A DNA stretch of 8,599 nucleotides from positions 1 to 8,599 of the forward strand of contig JAKQFZ010000149.1 of assembly GCA_029558215.1 (NCBI GenBank). The letters run 5' to 3'. The notes under the pieces were generated by a model. The model ran no database searches. It was given only the letters and a program-made list of their open reading frames with translations, and was not told the origin of the DNA. Source of the stretch: Candidatus Omnitrophota bacterium. GTDB lineage: Bacteria > Hinthialibacterota > Hinthialibacteria > JAKQFZ01. The position numbers and the translations under genes are program-made. Shown here one piece after another: positions 1 to 6,656 of this stretch. The first letter of the stretch is position 1; every line of letters starts with the position of its first letter.

Positions 1-1554
1 GGAAAGTCCAGGACCGAGCGGGATGCACTCGCTCGGATGAGCCTTCTCATCCCAACAATGTCTGCCTTTCTCAACAATACACCCATAGTCTCAATGTTCA
101 TTCCGGTGCTCACCACTTGGTGCAAGAACAACAAAGTTTCCCCCTCTCGCTTGCTTCTTCCTCTCTCCTACCTCGCCGTGCTTGGCGGAACCTGTACGCT
201 TATTGGCACAAGCACAAATCTTGTCGTTCAGGGTCTGATGGAGGAAGCCGTGCATGTCGCAGAGCCAGGCTTGCGCTTGGCATTGCGTCCCATGGGGCTT
301 TTTGAACTCAGTTTTGTTGGTGTCCCATGTACCCTCGTTGGAGTACTCTATCTCTTCTTTGTCGGTCGCCATCTGATACCAACACGCAAAGGTTTCCTCG
401 AACAGATTCGTGGGTGTTCCAGAGACTACCTGATCAATGTTCGCGTAGAATCTGGATACCGCTTCATCTCCAAAACAGTTGAAGAAGCCGGTCTACGCCA
501 TCTACACGGACTCTTCCTGATCGAAATAGACCGCAAGGGAGAGATCATCTCTCCCGTTGGTCCCGAGCAGACTCTCTTTGAGGGAGATATGCTCACCTTC
601 ACGGGCATCATCTCGACGATCGTGGATTTGGAAAAGATCCCTGGCCTCGTACCCATCGCGGATGACAGTTATGAGACTCGCATGGACGTTCGCCGCGAGA
701 AACTACTTTGTGAATCGGTGGTCTCTCGGACATCTCCTATGGTCGGTCAGAGCATTCGCGAAGGAAACTTTCGTGCACGATACAACGCGGCTGTTGTAGC
801 TGTTCATAGGGGGGGAGAGCGCCTGAAAGGCAGGGTGGGAGATATTGTTCTGCTTCCTGGAGATACGCTCCTGCTGCAAGCCGGACCTCATTTTGTCGCT
901 GCGCATCGAAACGATCCTGATTTCTACCTTGTCAGTGGTGTTGAGGATTCCTCCGTTGTTCGCCATGACAAGGCTGCTATTGCTCTGGCGCTGTTGGCGG
1001 TGCTGATCGTTTTGATGGCAACAGGAGTAACAAGCATTGTGATGGCGGCCTTCATCGTTGCCGGTCTTATGCTTGCCACAGGATGTATATCAGTCTCTCA
1101 GGCCAGACAGAGTCTGGAGTGGCAGACCTTGTTGACCATCTGCGCCGCGTTCGGTATTGCAAAAGGTCTTGAGAACTCCGGGTGTGTTGCCACCGTCTCA
1201 CAGATTATTACAGATATCTTCAGCCGTGGAGGGCCAAAGGCAGTTCTCTCGGGCGTATTCCTAATGACTATGGGCTTCACATCCCTGGTTGGCAACAATT
1301 CTGCCGCGGCACTCATGTTTCCCTTTGGAGTGGCCATTGCGCTCAATATGGGAGTCTCACCGAGGCCATTTGTGATGATGATCACACTTGCGGCCTCAGC
1401 CTGCTTTATGACTCCTGTGGGTTATCAGACCAACATGATGGTCTACGGTCCTGGTGGATATCGCTTCAGCGATTTCCTTCGAGTCGGTGCCGTGCTCAAT
1501 TGTCTTCTGCTCCTGGTATCGGTTCTTCTTGTGCCAATCATTTGGCCTCTGTAG
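1..1554 (+). CDS. DASS/SLC13-type anion symporter with two internal RCK_C (TrkA-C) domains, 5'-truncated
   Basis: Inner-membrane carrier, probably sodium-coupled, for a dicarboxylate, sulfate or similar anion; the substrate cannot be read from the sequence. The frame is open from base 1 and residues before the ATG at 37 continue the family pattern, so the true start lies left of the window; 517 residues are visible. Visible residues 20-28 (MSAFLNNTP) and 63-73 (GTCTLIGTSTN) form the first substrate/Na+ signature. Residues about 143-203 and 235-295 are two RCK_C-like domains ending in DMLTF and DTLLLQAG, as in the SLC13 branch with a cytosolic TrkA-C pair. The second transporter half follows, with hydrophobic segments from about 325 and the matching signature SLVGNNSAAALMFP (428-441), then TPVGYQTNMMVYGPGGYRF (471-489). 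It ends in a hydrophobic helix and TAG. Its last 17 bases overlap the end of the convergent hydrolase gene. Family assignment is firm; substrate is unknown. Confidence 0.93.
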   Translation, partial: GKSRTERDALARMSLLIPTMSAFLNNTPIVSMFIPVLTTWCKNNKVSPSRLLLPLSYLAVLGGTCTLIGTSTNLVVQGLMEEAVHVAEPGLRLALRPMGLFELSFVGVPCTLVGVLYLFFVGRHLIPTRKGFLEQIRGCSRDYLINVRVESGYRFISKTVEEAGLRHLHGLFLIEIDRKGEIISPVGPEQTLFEGDMLTFTGIISTIVDLEKIPGLVPIADDSYETRMDVRREKLLCESVVSRTSPMVGQSIREGNFRARYNAAVVAVHRGGERLKGRVGDIVLLPGDTLLLQAGPHFVAAHRNDPDFYLVSGVEDSSVVRHDKAAIALALLAVLIVLMATGVTSIVMAAFIVAGLMLATGCISVSQARQSLEWQTLLTICAAFGIAKGLENSGCVATVSQIITDIFSRGGPKAVLSGVFLMTMGFTSLVGNNSAAALMFPFGVAIALNMGVSPRPFVMMITLAASACFMTPVGYQTNMMVYGPGGYRFSDFLRVGAVLNCLLLLVSVLLVPIIWPL

Positions 1555-2668
1555 GATGAAGAACTGTGCTGCCGTGGTCGCGAAAGTACTCAAGCCATGC
1601 CTTCAGAATCGCAGCCTGAATGGTCACGGGCGGTTGGCTGTATTCATCAATGGTTCTACCCCAGTAGAATCCAAAGTATCCTGACACTCGATCTCGTGAC
1701 CCATCAACAAAGCTCTGCAAGTCCTCAATACTGCATTTGAGCGGAAACATCTCTTCAACAACGAGGGGCTTACCGATGTCATAGGAGAACAATGCAGCAA
1801 GTGCTTGGTCAGTCTTTCCCGACTCAGGATAGAAGTGGACGCTCACAAAGTCCAATCCGTATTCTTCCTCTGAAGGATGGAAGACTGACTTGGCACCAGG
1901 GAAAACCGCTGCCCATGGGATTTCCCCAACCGTGATCAGGTGACGCGAGTCATGCCTGCGTATAGCGGAAACAAGTGTGGTAACCCACTCCCGTACAACA
2001 TCCTGTCTCGTTCGGCCACGGAGATCAAGAGTGATGCGTTGAACAAAGTACTTGCCACCAAGAGGCTTGCCAACGAGCCAGTCCGTCTCCACAACCCCCT
2101 CCCCCGGAAGTACCGGTTCATTCATGAGATCGTAGCAGAAGACTGAGGGGCTATTGGAGCACGTCTTTGCAATGGCCTCCCAAAAACATGCTTGAACCTG
2201 CCATCTCTCCCTCTCGCTCAAAGCATCGTACCAGATCGGAACGTCTTGCTTGTGGTAACAGCCCAGTCCGGTGATGTCCAAGTAGAGCCCTGTCTCTTCA
2301 GCCAGATCAACAAGGCGACTGAGGTGCTCCAACGCAACAGAATTCGGCACCTCGGCAGACTCCATAAACTTGGCAACTTGAAGATGAACTCTGACCGCAT
2401 TGGCACCTAAGGCCTTCATCTCCCAAAAATCCTCAACAACGCTTTCCCACTCTCCTTCCCAGTAATCCTCAAGAAGCCTTCCGACGTGGTCGTGGTCATA
2501 GTTCAAACCCCAAGCGACAAAGCGCTTCCCTGATTGCCCCTGAATGAAGTGATCTCCTTCAGACCTGATCCATTCCATCTTCTTCACTTTGGTTTTTCCT
2601 GACCCAGAAACGGACCTTCTGCCTGCACATGATGCAGTAACAAGAACAATCGTGACGAGCAGGCACAT
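1538..2668 (-). CDS. GH5-like (cellulase-family) glycoside hydrolase, probable lipoprotein
   Basis: Predicted TIM-barrel glycoside hydrolase of clan GH-A, closest in pattern to GH5, acting on a beta-linked glycan or glycoside that cannot be specified. From the ATG at 2668 it has 376 residues. A hydrophobic start ends in VTASC (10-14), a lipobox, so the mature protein would be lipid-anchored at C14. The barrel begins near RFVAWGLNYDHD (49-60). VRVHL (92-96) matches the conserved Arg strand, FCYDLMNEP (177-185) carries the acid/base E184, VSVHFYP (275-281) is the usual His/Tyr strand, and KPLVVEEMFP (300-309) carries the likely nucleophile E306. The start is uncertain: no clear ribosome site precedes 2668 and the signal peptide lacks its usual basic residues. 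An in-frame TTG at 2734 would add RAGVRSK ahead of the hydrophobic stretch and overlap the pilin stop. The longer frame back to 2947 overlaps the pilin gene and is unlikely. Probably co-transcribed with the pilin, 46 bases upstream. Confidence 0.82.
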   Translation of the reverse strand: MCLLVTIVLVTASCAGRRSVSGSGKTKVKKMEWIRSEGDHFIQGQSGKRFVAWGLNYDHDHVGRLLEDYWEGEWESVVEDFWEMKALGANAVRVHLQVAKFMESAEVPNSVALEHLSRLVDLAEETGLYLDITGLGCYHKQDVPIWYDALSERERWQVQACFWEAIAKTCSNSPSVFCYDLMNEPVLPGEGVVETDWLVGKPLGGKYFVQRITLDLRGRTRQDVVREWVTTLVSAIRRHDSRHLITVGEIPWAAVFPGAKSVFHPSEEEYGLDFVSVHFYPESGKTDQALAALFSYDIGKPLVVEEMFPLKCSIEDLQSFVDGSRDRVSGYFGFYWGRTIDEYSQPPVTIQAAILKAWLEYFRDHGSTVLHPTEAK

Positions 2669-2714
2669 CGCCAAAAAATTGACAGGGAGAACCGACTTGC
2701 TTCGAACACCCGCT

Positions 2715-3317
2715 CTAAGGGGCCAGGTTAACAAACTTCGCCGGTTCAAGAAGGCGGTAGATGTCTCCGATGCTGACTGTGCCATTGCTGGGATCGTAAT
2801 ATACGCCACCAATGAAGTCGGGGAAAGACAATTCTGGAGTGTCATCCAGAGAGCCGGTTCCCGGAGCATTGTTCGGTCCGCATGAAAAGAGCATCCATGT
2901 CTTGCACGGATATCGATTGCGCGCCTTTGTGTCAGATGTCGAGCCACCGATGAATCCGATTGGGTGCCCGCTAAGATAACGGTACCTCATTCGGTGACTG
3001 AGCGCTTCGTGTCTCGGATCACGGAATGGATCGTCCAACACCTTTTTGGAGAGATGTGCTGTGGGTGTAGTCATGCAATAGGGATAGACTGGATACTGTG
3101 ACCAAGCGTGTTCGAGATCACACATGGGATACTCATTCCAGTCCACACGATATGTCTCAAGAGCCGTGGCAATTGAGCGGAGATCTCCATGAACTCGCGC
3201 AACCTTTGCGCGAATCTGACTCAGCATGAAATTGGGGATGGCTATGGCAGCAAGTATCCCGATAATTGCCACAACAATCAGTAACTCGATCAGTGTAAAA
3301 CCCAATACTTTTCGCAT
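2715..3317 (-). CDS. Type II secretion/type IV pilus pseudopilin, GspG-like
   Basis: Prepilin-type protein of 200 residues, expected to be cleaved and N-methylated by a prepilin peptidase and to sit in the inner membrane or a pseudopilus. The leader MRKVLG is cut before FTLIELLIVVAIIGILAAIAIP (7-28). Phe is at +1 and the conserved Glu is at +5 (E11). An alpha-helix (about 30-60) leads to a globular domain with four Cys (66, 81, 138, 146), which may pair. Near the end are SCGPNN (145-150) and YYDPSNGTVSIGDIYR (173-188), a C-terminus seen in many GspG-like proteins of planctomycete-like and candidate-phylum bacteria. The start at 3317 is fixed by GGAGG at 3327-3323, five bases upstream; an in-frame ATG at 3341 lies inside the operator and is not used. 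No other secretion or pilus gene is present, so it is an orphan pilin. Its role may be linked to the downstream hydrolase, but this is only inferred from position. Confidence 0.9.
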   Translation of the reverse strand: MRKVLGFTLIELLIVVAIIGILAAIAIPNFMLSQIRAKVARVHGDLRSIATALETYRVDWNEYPMCDLEHAWSQYPVYPYCMTTPTAHLSKKVLDDPFRDPRHEALSHRMRYRYLSGHPIGFIGGSTSDTKARNRYPCKTWMLFSCGPNNAPGTGSLDDTPELSFPDFIGGVYYDPSNGTVSIGDIYRLLEPAKFVNLAP

Positions 3318-3322
3318 GATAG

Positions 3323-3327
3323 CCTCC
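3323..3327 (-). promoter_or_regulatory. Ribosome binding site of the pilin gene
   Basis: GGAGG on the minus strand, five bases before the ATG at 3317. It selects this ATG, which gives a normal six-residue prepilin leader, over the upstream in-frame ATG at 3341. Confidence 0.85.
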
Positions 3328-3333
3328 AAAAGA

Positions 3334-3351
3334 TATACCAACGTTGGTATA
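3334..3351. promoter_or_regulatory. Perfect 18-bp palindrome, probable operator at the pilin promoter
   Basis: TATACCAACGTTGGTATA is perfectly self-complementary over 18 bases with no spacer. It touches the last base of the predicted -10 box, covers the expected transcription start, and ends six bases before the pilin Shine-Dalgarno sequence. A dimeric helix-turn-helix repressor bound here would block initiation. The regulator is not in the window and its family cannot be named from the site alone. Confidence 0.6.
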
Positions 3352-3379
3352 ACTTAATCGAATCAACAGCAAATGTCAA
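3351..3379 (-). promoter_or_regulatory. Predicted sigma-70-type promoter of the pilin-hydrolase unit
   Basis: On the minus strand a perfect -35 box TTGACA (3379-3374) is followed, after exactly 17 bases, by TAAGTT (3356-3351) as the -10 box. TAAGTT keeps the key T, A and final T of TATAAT. Transcription would begin near 3344, giving a leader of about 27 bases that contains the GGAGG ribosome site. The same -10 hexamer occurs in the candidate promoter of the right-hand gene. Prediction only. Confidence 0.6.
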
Positions 3380-3396
3380 GAAAACGCAATTTCTTG
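3377..3396. repeat. Inverted repeat CAAGAAA-N6-TTTCTTG overlapping the pilin -35 box
   Basis: Two perfect 7-base arms (3377-3383 and 3390-3396) flank a six-base centre, and the first arm overlaps three bases of the -35 element. The spacing between half-site centres, 13 bases, is somewhat wider than one helical turn, so a dimeric regulator is possible but not ideal. In RNA it would form a weak AT-rich hairpin just after the protease gene. I prefer a DNA site because there is no following T-run in the minus direction. Confidence 0.35.
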
Positions 3397-3397
3397 G

Positions 3398-3415
3398 CCT
3401 CATTGACAAATGAAG
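3398..3415. repeat. Short hairpin between the M50 gene and the pilin promoter
   Basis: In the minus-strand transcript CTTCATT pairs with AATGAGG (one G-U pair) around a four-base TGTC loop, 44 bases after the M50 stop codon. No U-run follows directly, so it is not a standard intrinsic terminator. It could protect the 3' end of the long operon transcript or be incidental. No better terminator candidate was seen in the 3380-3459 spacer. Confidence 0.25.
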
Positions 3416-3459
3416 AAGTGAGCTGAGCAATCAACTCGATCAAGGAGGATCATGAAGGA

Positions 3460-4587
3460 CTATTTCGTCAGTGCCATGCGAATGCGAATCATCTCCATGA
3501 TGTCCCGTCTCGAAATGATCCCCACCAGCTGTCCCTCGGAGACCACCGGTACACGACCGACGCCGTTCTGAGCCATGGTGACCAAGGCTTTGACTGCATC
3601 ATCATCCGGATTGACCGCGCTCTTGAAAGGGTCAGTCGTTGTCACGTCAAGCACACTCTTGGCCTGCCATTGGTCGGAAGAGATCGTCTTCACGATCTTG
3701 TCCTCGATGAACCCCACCACATGGCCTTCCTGAACAACGGGGTAAATGTGGTACGGATGCCTCAGGAAGAACTCCTGAACAGCAACCGCGAGTGAGATTT
3801 CTGCTGGAATTGAGACAAGTCTCGGTGTCATAAAATCCTTGATCCGGAGTCCTTCCAAACCGCTTCTGATGTAGAGGTTCTGATAGCTTGCCTCTGCCGC
3901 TCGTCTCAGAAACAGGCCAATCAGAACAAGCCAGATGCCTGAAATCTGACCGCCAAAGAAGAGGCTGACAAGACCCAACAGAGCAATCGTGATGCCCAGT
4001 CCTCTACCAATGGCACTCGCAATTCGGGTAGAACGAGTGAGACTGCCCATCGCCTTCCACAGGGCAGCCCTGACAACCCTACCACCATCAAGCGGAAACC
4101 CTGGCAATAGATTGAAAATCAAAAGGAAGGTATTTGCCAAGGAAAGATACTCAGCGATGCCGTAGAATACCAGCGGAAGTCGAAAAAGCACGACGCCTTT
4201 CGCGATAAGCCAAAACACAACGGCCAAGACAGCCGAGACCAACGGCCCCGCAACTGCCATCAGAAACTCAGCCTTGGGGCTATATGGCTCCTCAGCCATA
4301 TCGGCAACGCCACCGAAAATGAAAAGGGTGATACCACGAATCTTGATGCCGAAATGCCTGCCGACAAGACTGTGTCCCAACTCGTGAAGCAGAACCGACG
4401 TAAAGAGCAGTAGAGCGGCAGCAATGCCCATGAACCAGTAAGTGGAAGTGTGAAGTCCCCGATACTCAAGTGGGAAGAAATGCGTTGCCAACGACCAGCT
4501 GAACAGCAGCAGGATCAAGAACCAACTCAAGTCCAATCGAATAGGTATCTCACCGACGTGAAAAATGGTCAGCTGTTTACGAAACAT
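3460..4587 (-). CDS. M50 (site-2 protease) family intramembrane metalloprotease with two C-terminal CBS domains
   Basis: Zinc protease that cuts substrates within the membrane; the target is unknown. It has 375 residues, typical for the CBS-containing S2P group. Hydrophobic segments lie at about 20-38 and 51-70. HELGH (68-72) supplies two zinc ligands and the catalytic Glu. FGGVADM (91-97) and AEFLMAVAGPLVS (106-118) are family blocks, and NLLPGFPLDGGR (159-170) carries the third ligand, D167. A further hydrophobic stretch occurs at about 195-227. CBS repeats follow at about 250-300 (from DFMTPRLVSIP) and 311-367 (ending VGIISRRDIM). There is no PDZ domain, unlike RseP. CBS pairs often bind adenine nucleotides, so energy-responsive control is possible. 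It is the last gene of the floA operon: its ATG lies nine bases after the preceding stop. No strong ribosome site is visible, which suggests translational coupling. Confidence 0.93.
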   Translation of the reverse strand: MFRKQLTIFHVGEIPIRLDLSWFLILLLFSWSLATHFFPLEYRGLHTSTYWFMGIAAALLLFTSVLLHELGHSLVGRHFGIKIRGITLFIFGGVADMAEEPYSPKAEFLMAVAGPLVSAVLAVVFWLIAKGVVLFRLPLVFYGIAEYLSLANTFLLIFNLLPGFPLDGGRVVRAALWKAMGSLTRSTRIASAIGRGLGITIALLGLVSLFFGGQISGIWLVLIGLFLRRAAEASYQNLYIRSGLEGLRIKDFMTPRLVSIPAEISLAVAVQEFFLRHPYHIYPVVQEGHVVGFIEDKIVKTISSDQWQAKSVLDVTTTDPFKSAVNPDDDAVKALVTMAQNGVGRVPVVSEGQLVGIISRRDIMEMIRIRMALTK

Positions 4588-4596
4588 TCGTACCGC

Positions 4597-5073
4597 TTAT
4601 CTGCTGAATCCAGCCTGTCTTGGAACACGCTTTGCAAGTGGTGGCTGAAGGATTTCACTCAGCACAATCGCATTCATCAGGGCATTGTCGTTAAAGACAA
4701 GAAAATCCCCCTTCTGTTTTGATGGAGCCGCTGCTCGTTTGTCACGCCTCTGAACAGGATGTGGTTTGGGTTTGACAGGCTCACGCCATTCTGCGGGATC
4801 CTCTGTCCTTTTGGGCCCGTGAACATTAGTTACGCGTACCGGAATCTGACCCTGAGCCACGTGCCGCTTCACGACTTCGATCGGACTCAGTTGTTCCCTC
4901 GACTGAGTAGGGCGTCTACCCCCGGAACCAGATTGCTTGGGAACTCGGGGAACCTGCTTCGGTTTTCGAGCCTCATCTTGACGCTGTTTCGCCTTCTTCT
5001 GCTTCTCGATCTGAGCAAAAAGATAAACCGCCCCAGCGATGAGAAATACGACTATTTGAGCCAGTTCTTCCAT
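4597..5073 (-). CDS. Small membrane-anchored protein of unknown function with a C-terminal SEIL motif
   Basis: Not a family I can name. The 158-residue protein starts with one transmembrane segment (about 5-20, IVVFLIAGAVYLFA). A strongly basic, Pro/Gln/Lys-rich and probably disordered linker (23-125) follows, with a possible small helix at QLSPIEVVKRHVAQG (61-75). The conserved-looking end NALMNAIVLSEILQPPLAKR (130-149) reads as an amphipathic helix followed by a PP turn and basic residues. I recall similar ...SEILGPP..LR endings in small proteins beside floA in planctomycete-like genomes, but cannot check this. It lies 26 bases downstream of floA and nine bases upstream of the M50 gene, so it is part of the operon. 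Only a weak ribosome site is visible. Plausible roles are an adaptor or docking protein on FloA membranes, using the C-terminal helix to bind a partner; this is inference. Few acidic residues and a long linker argue against an enzyme. Confidence 0.78.
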   Translation of the reverse strand: MEELAQIVVFLIAGAVYLFAQIEKQKKAKQRQDEARKPKQVPRVPKQSGSGGRRPTQSREQLSPIEVVKRHVAQGQIPVRVTNVHGPKRTEDPAEWREPVKPKPHPVQRRDKRAAAPSKQKGDFLVFNDNALMNAIVLSEILQPPLAKRVPRQAGFSR

Positions 5074-5099
5074 AGAGTTCTTTGTTCTCGACCTTCGGC

Positions 5100-6131
5100 C
5101 TAGACGTGAGAATCCGCACTGCCTCCAGAATTTTCGCTCTTGTGAGATGTCTGGCTGTCGGCAATGGACTGGCGCATCTGTGTGTCAGAGATAACGTTCT
5201 TCATGTTGTAGTAGTCCATAATCCCAAGGTGGCCACTTCTGAACGCCTCAGCGATGGCTTGGGGGATCTCCGCCTCTGCCTCGACAACTTTGGCACGCAT
5301 CTCCTGAGTTCTGGCCTTCATCTCCTGCTCCTCGGCGACGGCCATAGCACGGCGCTCTTCTGCCTTCGCGCGAGCAATCTCCTTATCCGCATTCGCCTGC
5401 TCAATTTGAAGTGCCGCTCCAATGTTGGCACCCACGTCTACATCGGCAATGTCAATGGACAAAATCTCAAAACCGGTTCCGGCGTCCAAACCCTTCTGAA
5501 GAACAGAACGCGATATCAGATCGGGATTCTCAAGAACCTGCTTGTGAGACTGAGCGGAACCAACGGTTGTCACGATTCCTTCACCGACGCGGGCAATGAT
5601 TGTCTCTTCGGTGGCACCACCGACAAGTCTATCCAAATTGGCTCGCACGGTAACTCGCGCCTTGGCCTTCAGCTGAATGCCGTCCATCGCAACCGCAGCA
5701 ACAAACTCAGGGCCTTTTGTCGGATCGGGAGCGTCAATGACTTTGGGCTTGACGCTCATCTGGACTGCCTCAAGAACATTTCGTCCCGCAAGGTCAATGG
5801 CGGCAGCCCGCTCAAACGTCAGAGGGATATTCGCCTTGTCAGCTGAGATAAGAGCGGTAACGACCTGGTACACATTGCCCCCCGCAAGATAGTGTGCTTC
5901 CAGCTGATTGCTTGAGACTGAAAGCCCGGCTTTGTACGCCATGATTTGAGGGTTCACGATGATCGTGGGGGGAATACGTCGAAGTCTCATCCCAACCAGA
6001 CTGAAAATACTGACGCGAACACCTGACGCCATGGCGGCGATCCAAAGCCGCAAAGGTACCAACCACATCAAAAACAGGAACGCAAAAATGATTACAAACA
6101 CAAATACAGCAGCGAAGAATCCAACAGGCAT
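5100..6131 (-). CDS. floA: Flotillin-like protein FloA
   Basis: Membrane scaffold that organises functional membrane microdomains; FloA homologues affect membrane fluidity and the assembly of membrane protein complexes. It has 343 residues (the usual FloA is about 330). A hydrophobic hairpin lies at about 4-27. The SPFH/FloA core follows from SGVRVSIFSLVGMRLRRIPP (36-55), through NVYQVVTALISADKANI (86-102), to VGEGIVTTVGSA (182-193) and LSIDIADVDVGANIGAALQ (224-242). An Ala/Glu-rich coiled coil (about 243-290) carries ADKEIARAKAEERRAMAVA, a family hallmark. A polar Ser/His-rich tail (from about 325) has no motif. The start at 6131 is chosen because GGGAGG (6144-6139) sits seven bases upstream; a TTG at 6152 would be in frame but overlaps that ribosome site. 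It lies downstream of two NfeD proteins, the classical SPFH-NfeD pairing. Confidence 0.96.
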   Translation of the reverse strand: MPVGFFAAVFVFVIIFAFLFLMWLVPLRLWIAAMASGVRVSIFSLVGMRLRRIPPTIIVNPQIMAYKAGLSVSSNQLEAHYLAGGNVYQVVTALISADKANIPLTFERAAAIDLAGRNVLEAVQMSVKPKVIDAPDPTKGPEFVAAVAMDGIQLKAKARVTVRANLDRLVGGATEETIIARVGEGIVTTVGSAQSHKQVLENPDLISRSVLQKGLDAGTGFEILSIDIADVDVGANIGAALQIEQANADKEIARAKAEERRAMAVAEEQEMKARTQEMRAKVVEAEAEIPQAIAEAFRSGHLGIMDYYNMKNVISDTQMRQSIADSQTSHKSENSGGSADSHV

Positions 6132-6138
6132 TTTCGAA

Positions 6139-6144
6139 CCTCCC
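6139..6144 (-). promoter_or_regulatory. Ribosome binding site deciding the floA start
   Basis: GGGAGG on the minus strand, seven bases before the ATG at 6131. It is among the strongest ribosome sites in the operon, fitting high FloA output relative to neighbours that have weak sites. It excludes the in-frame TTG at 6152. Confidence 0.8.
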
Positions 6145-6167
6145 AAAGCCAATTTTCAATATCTGTA

Positions 6168-6656
6168 CTATCCTACACTATTCTGGCGTTCAACAACAAC
6201 TCTGTTTCCATCTGCCCCAACAACGACAACCCGTTCCCCTTCTCGAATGAAGTCCCCCTCGGTGACAACATCCACCCTGCGCCCATCAAAATCAGCGATT
6301 CCGGAAGGTCGCAATGTCGAGATCGCGACACCTGAGAGCCCAACAAGTGACTCATGCTCCTCACTTGAAGGGGTGTAACCTCGATCACGAGTCAATCCTT
6401 CACGAAGAATGATCCGCCCTGCGAGCCTTGTTCTGGGGAAAATCTTCACACCCAGAACCATGATCATCACCGAAATCAGAACCGTCCCAACAAGTATGCT
6501 AAAGGCCTGCACCTCATCAAAGTGGACAAAACTCAGAATCACTCCGACCAGAAGCATGACGGAGCCAATTATCCCCGTTACGCCACCGGGAAGGAACACC
6601 TCCAGAAAGAGAAAGAGAAGACCCAGCACCATCAGTACAACAATCATCCACAACAT
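6168..6656 (-). CDS. Short NfeD-family membrane protein with C-terminal OB fold
   Basis: Partner of SPFH proteins (the YuaF/NfeD type); it is thought to stabilise or anchor flotillin assemblies and has no protease domain. It has 162 residues. Two or three hydrophobic segments (about 2-20, 27-45 and 53-70) include the FLEVFLPGGVTGIIG block (16-31), which mirrors the FIELFVTPGFGIVG block of the long NfeD. A soluble OB-type domain at about 104-156 has VGLSGVAISTLRPSG (105-119), RRVDVVTEGDFI (126-137) and a final VVVE strand. The ATG overlaps the upstream TAA as TAATG, so translation is coupled. GGAGG inside the previous gene (6674-6670) lies 13 bases before this ATG, longer than ideal. floA begins 36 bases downstream. 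The OB domain closely parallels that of the preceding protein, pointing to an old duplication. Confidence 0.93.
   Translation of the reverse strand: MLWMIVVLMVLGLLFLFLEVFLPGGVTGIIGSVMLLVGVILSFVHFDEVQAFSILVGTVLISVMIMVLGVKIFPRTRLAGRIILREGLTRDRGYTPSSEEHESLVGLSGVAISTLRPSGIADFDGRRVDVVTEGDFIREGERVVVVGADGNRVVVERQNSVG

Noticed and set aside
1..40. GGAAAGTCC near the left edge, resembling the 5' part of RNase P RNA.
   Set aside because: The stretch is in frame with the transporter and encodes plausible family residues just before the SAFLNNTP motif. The other conserved parts of RNase P RNA are absent.
2669..2947. Extension of the hydrolase gene upstream to an ATG at 2947.
   Set aside because: It would overlap about 230 bases of a well-supported pilin gene in another frame, and the added residues show no signal-peptide or domain character.
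3452..3571. A 39-residue plus-strand frame beginning with an excellent AAGGAGG ribosome-like sequence (3442-3448), antisense to the M50 gene's 3' end.
   Set aside because: The SD-to-ATG spacing is only three bases, no good promoter precedes it, and most of it is a mirror of the conserved second CBS domain. Probably chance, though the ribosome-site match is striking.
5082..5846. A 254-residue plus-strand open frame.
   Set aside because: It lies antisense to floA, whose sequence is a clear family match across the same bases; the translated product has no recognisable pattern. Regular codon use in floA explains the open frame.
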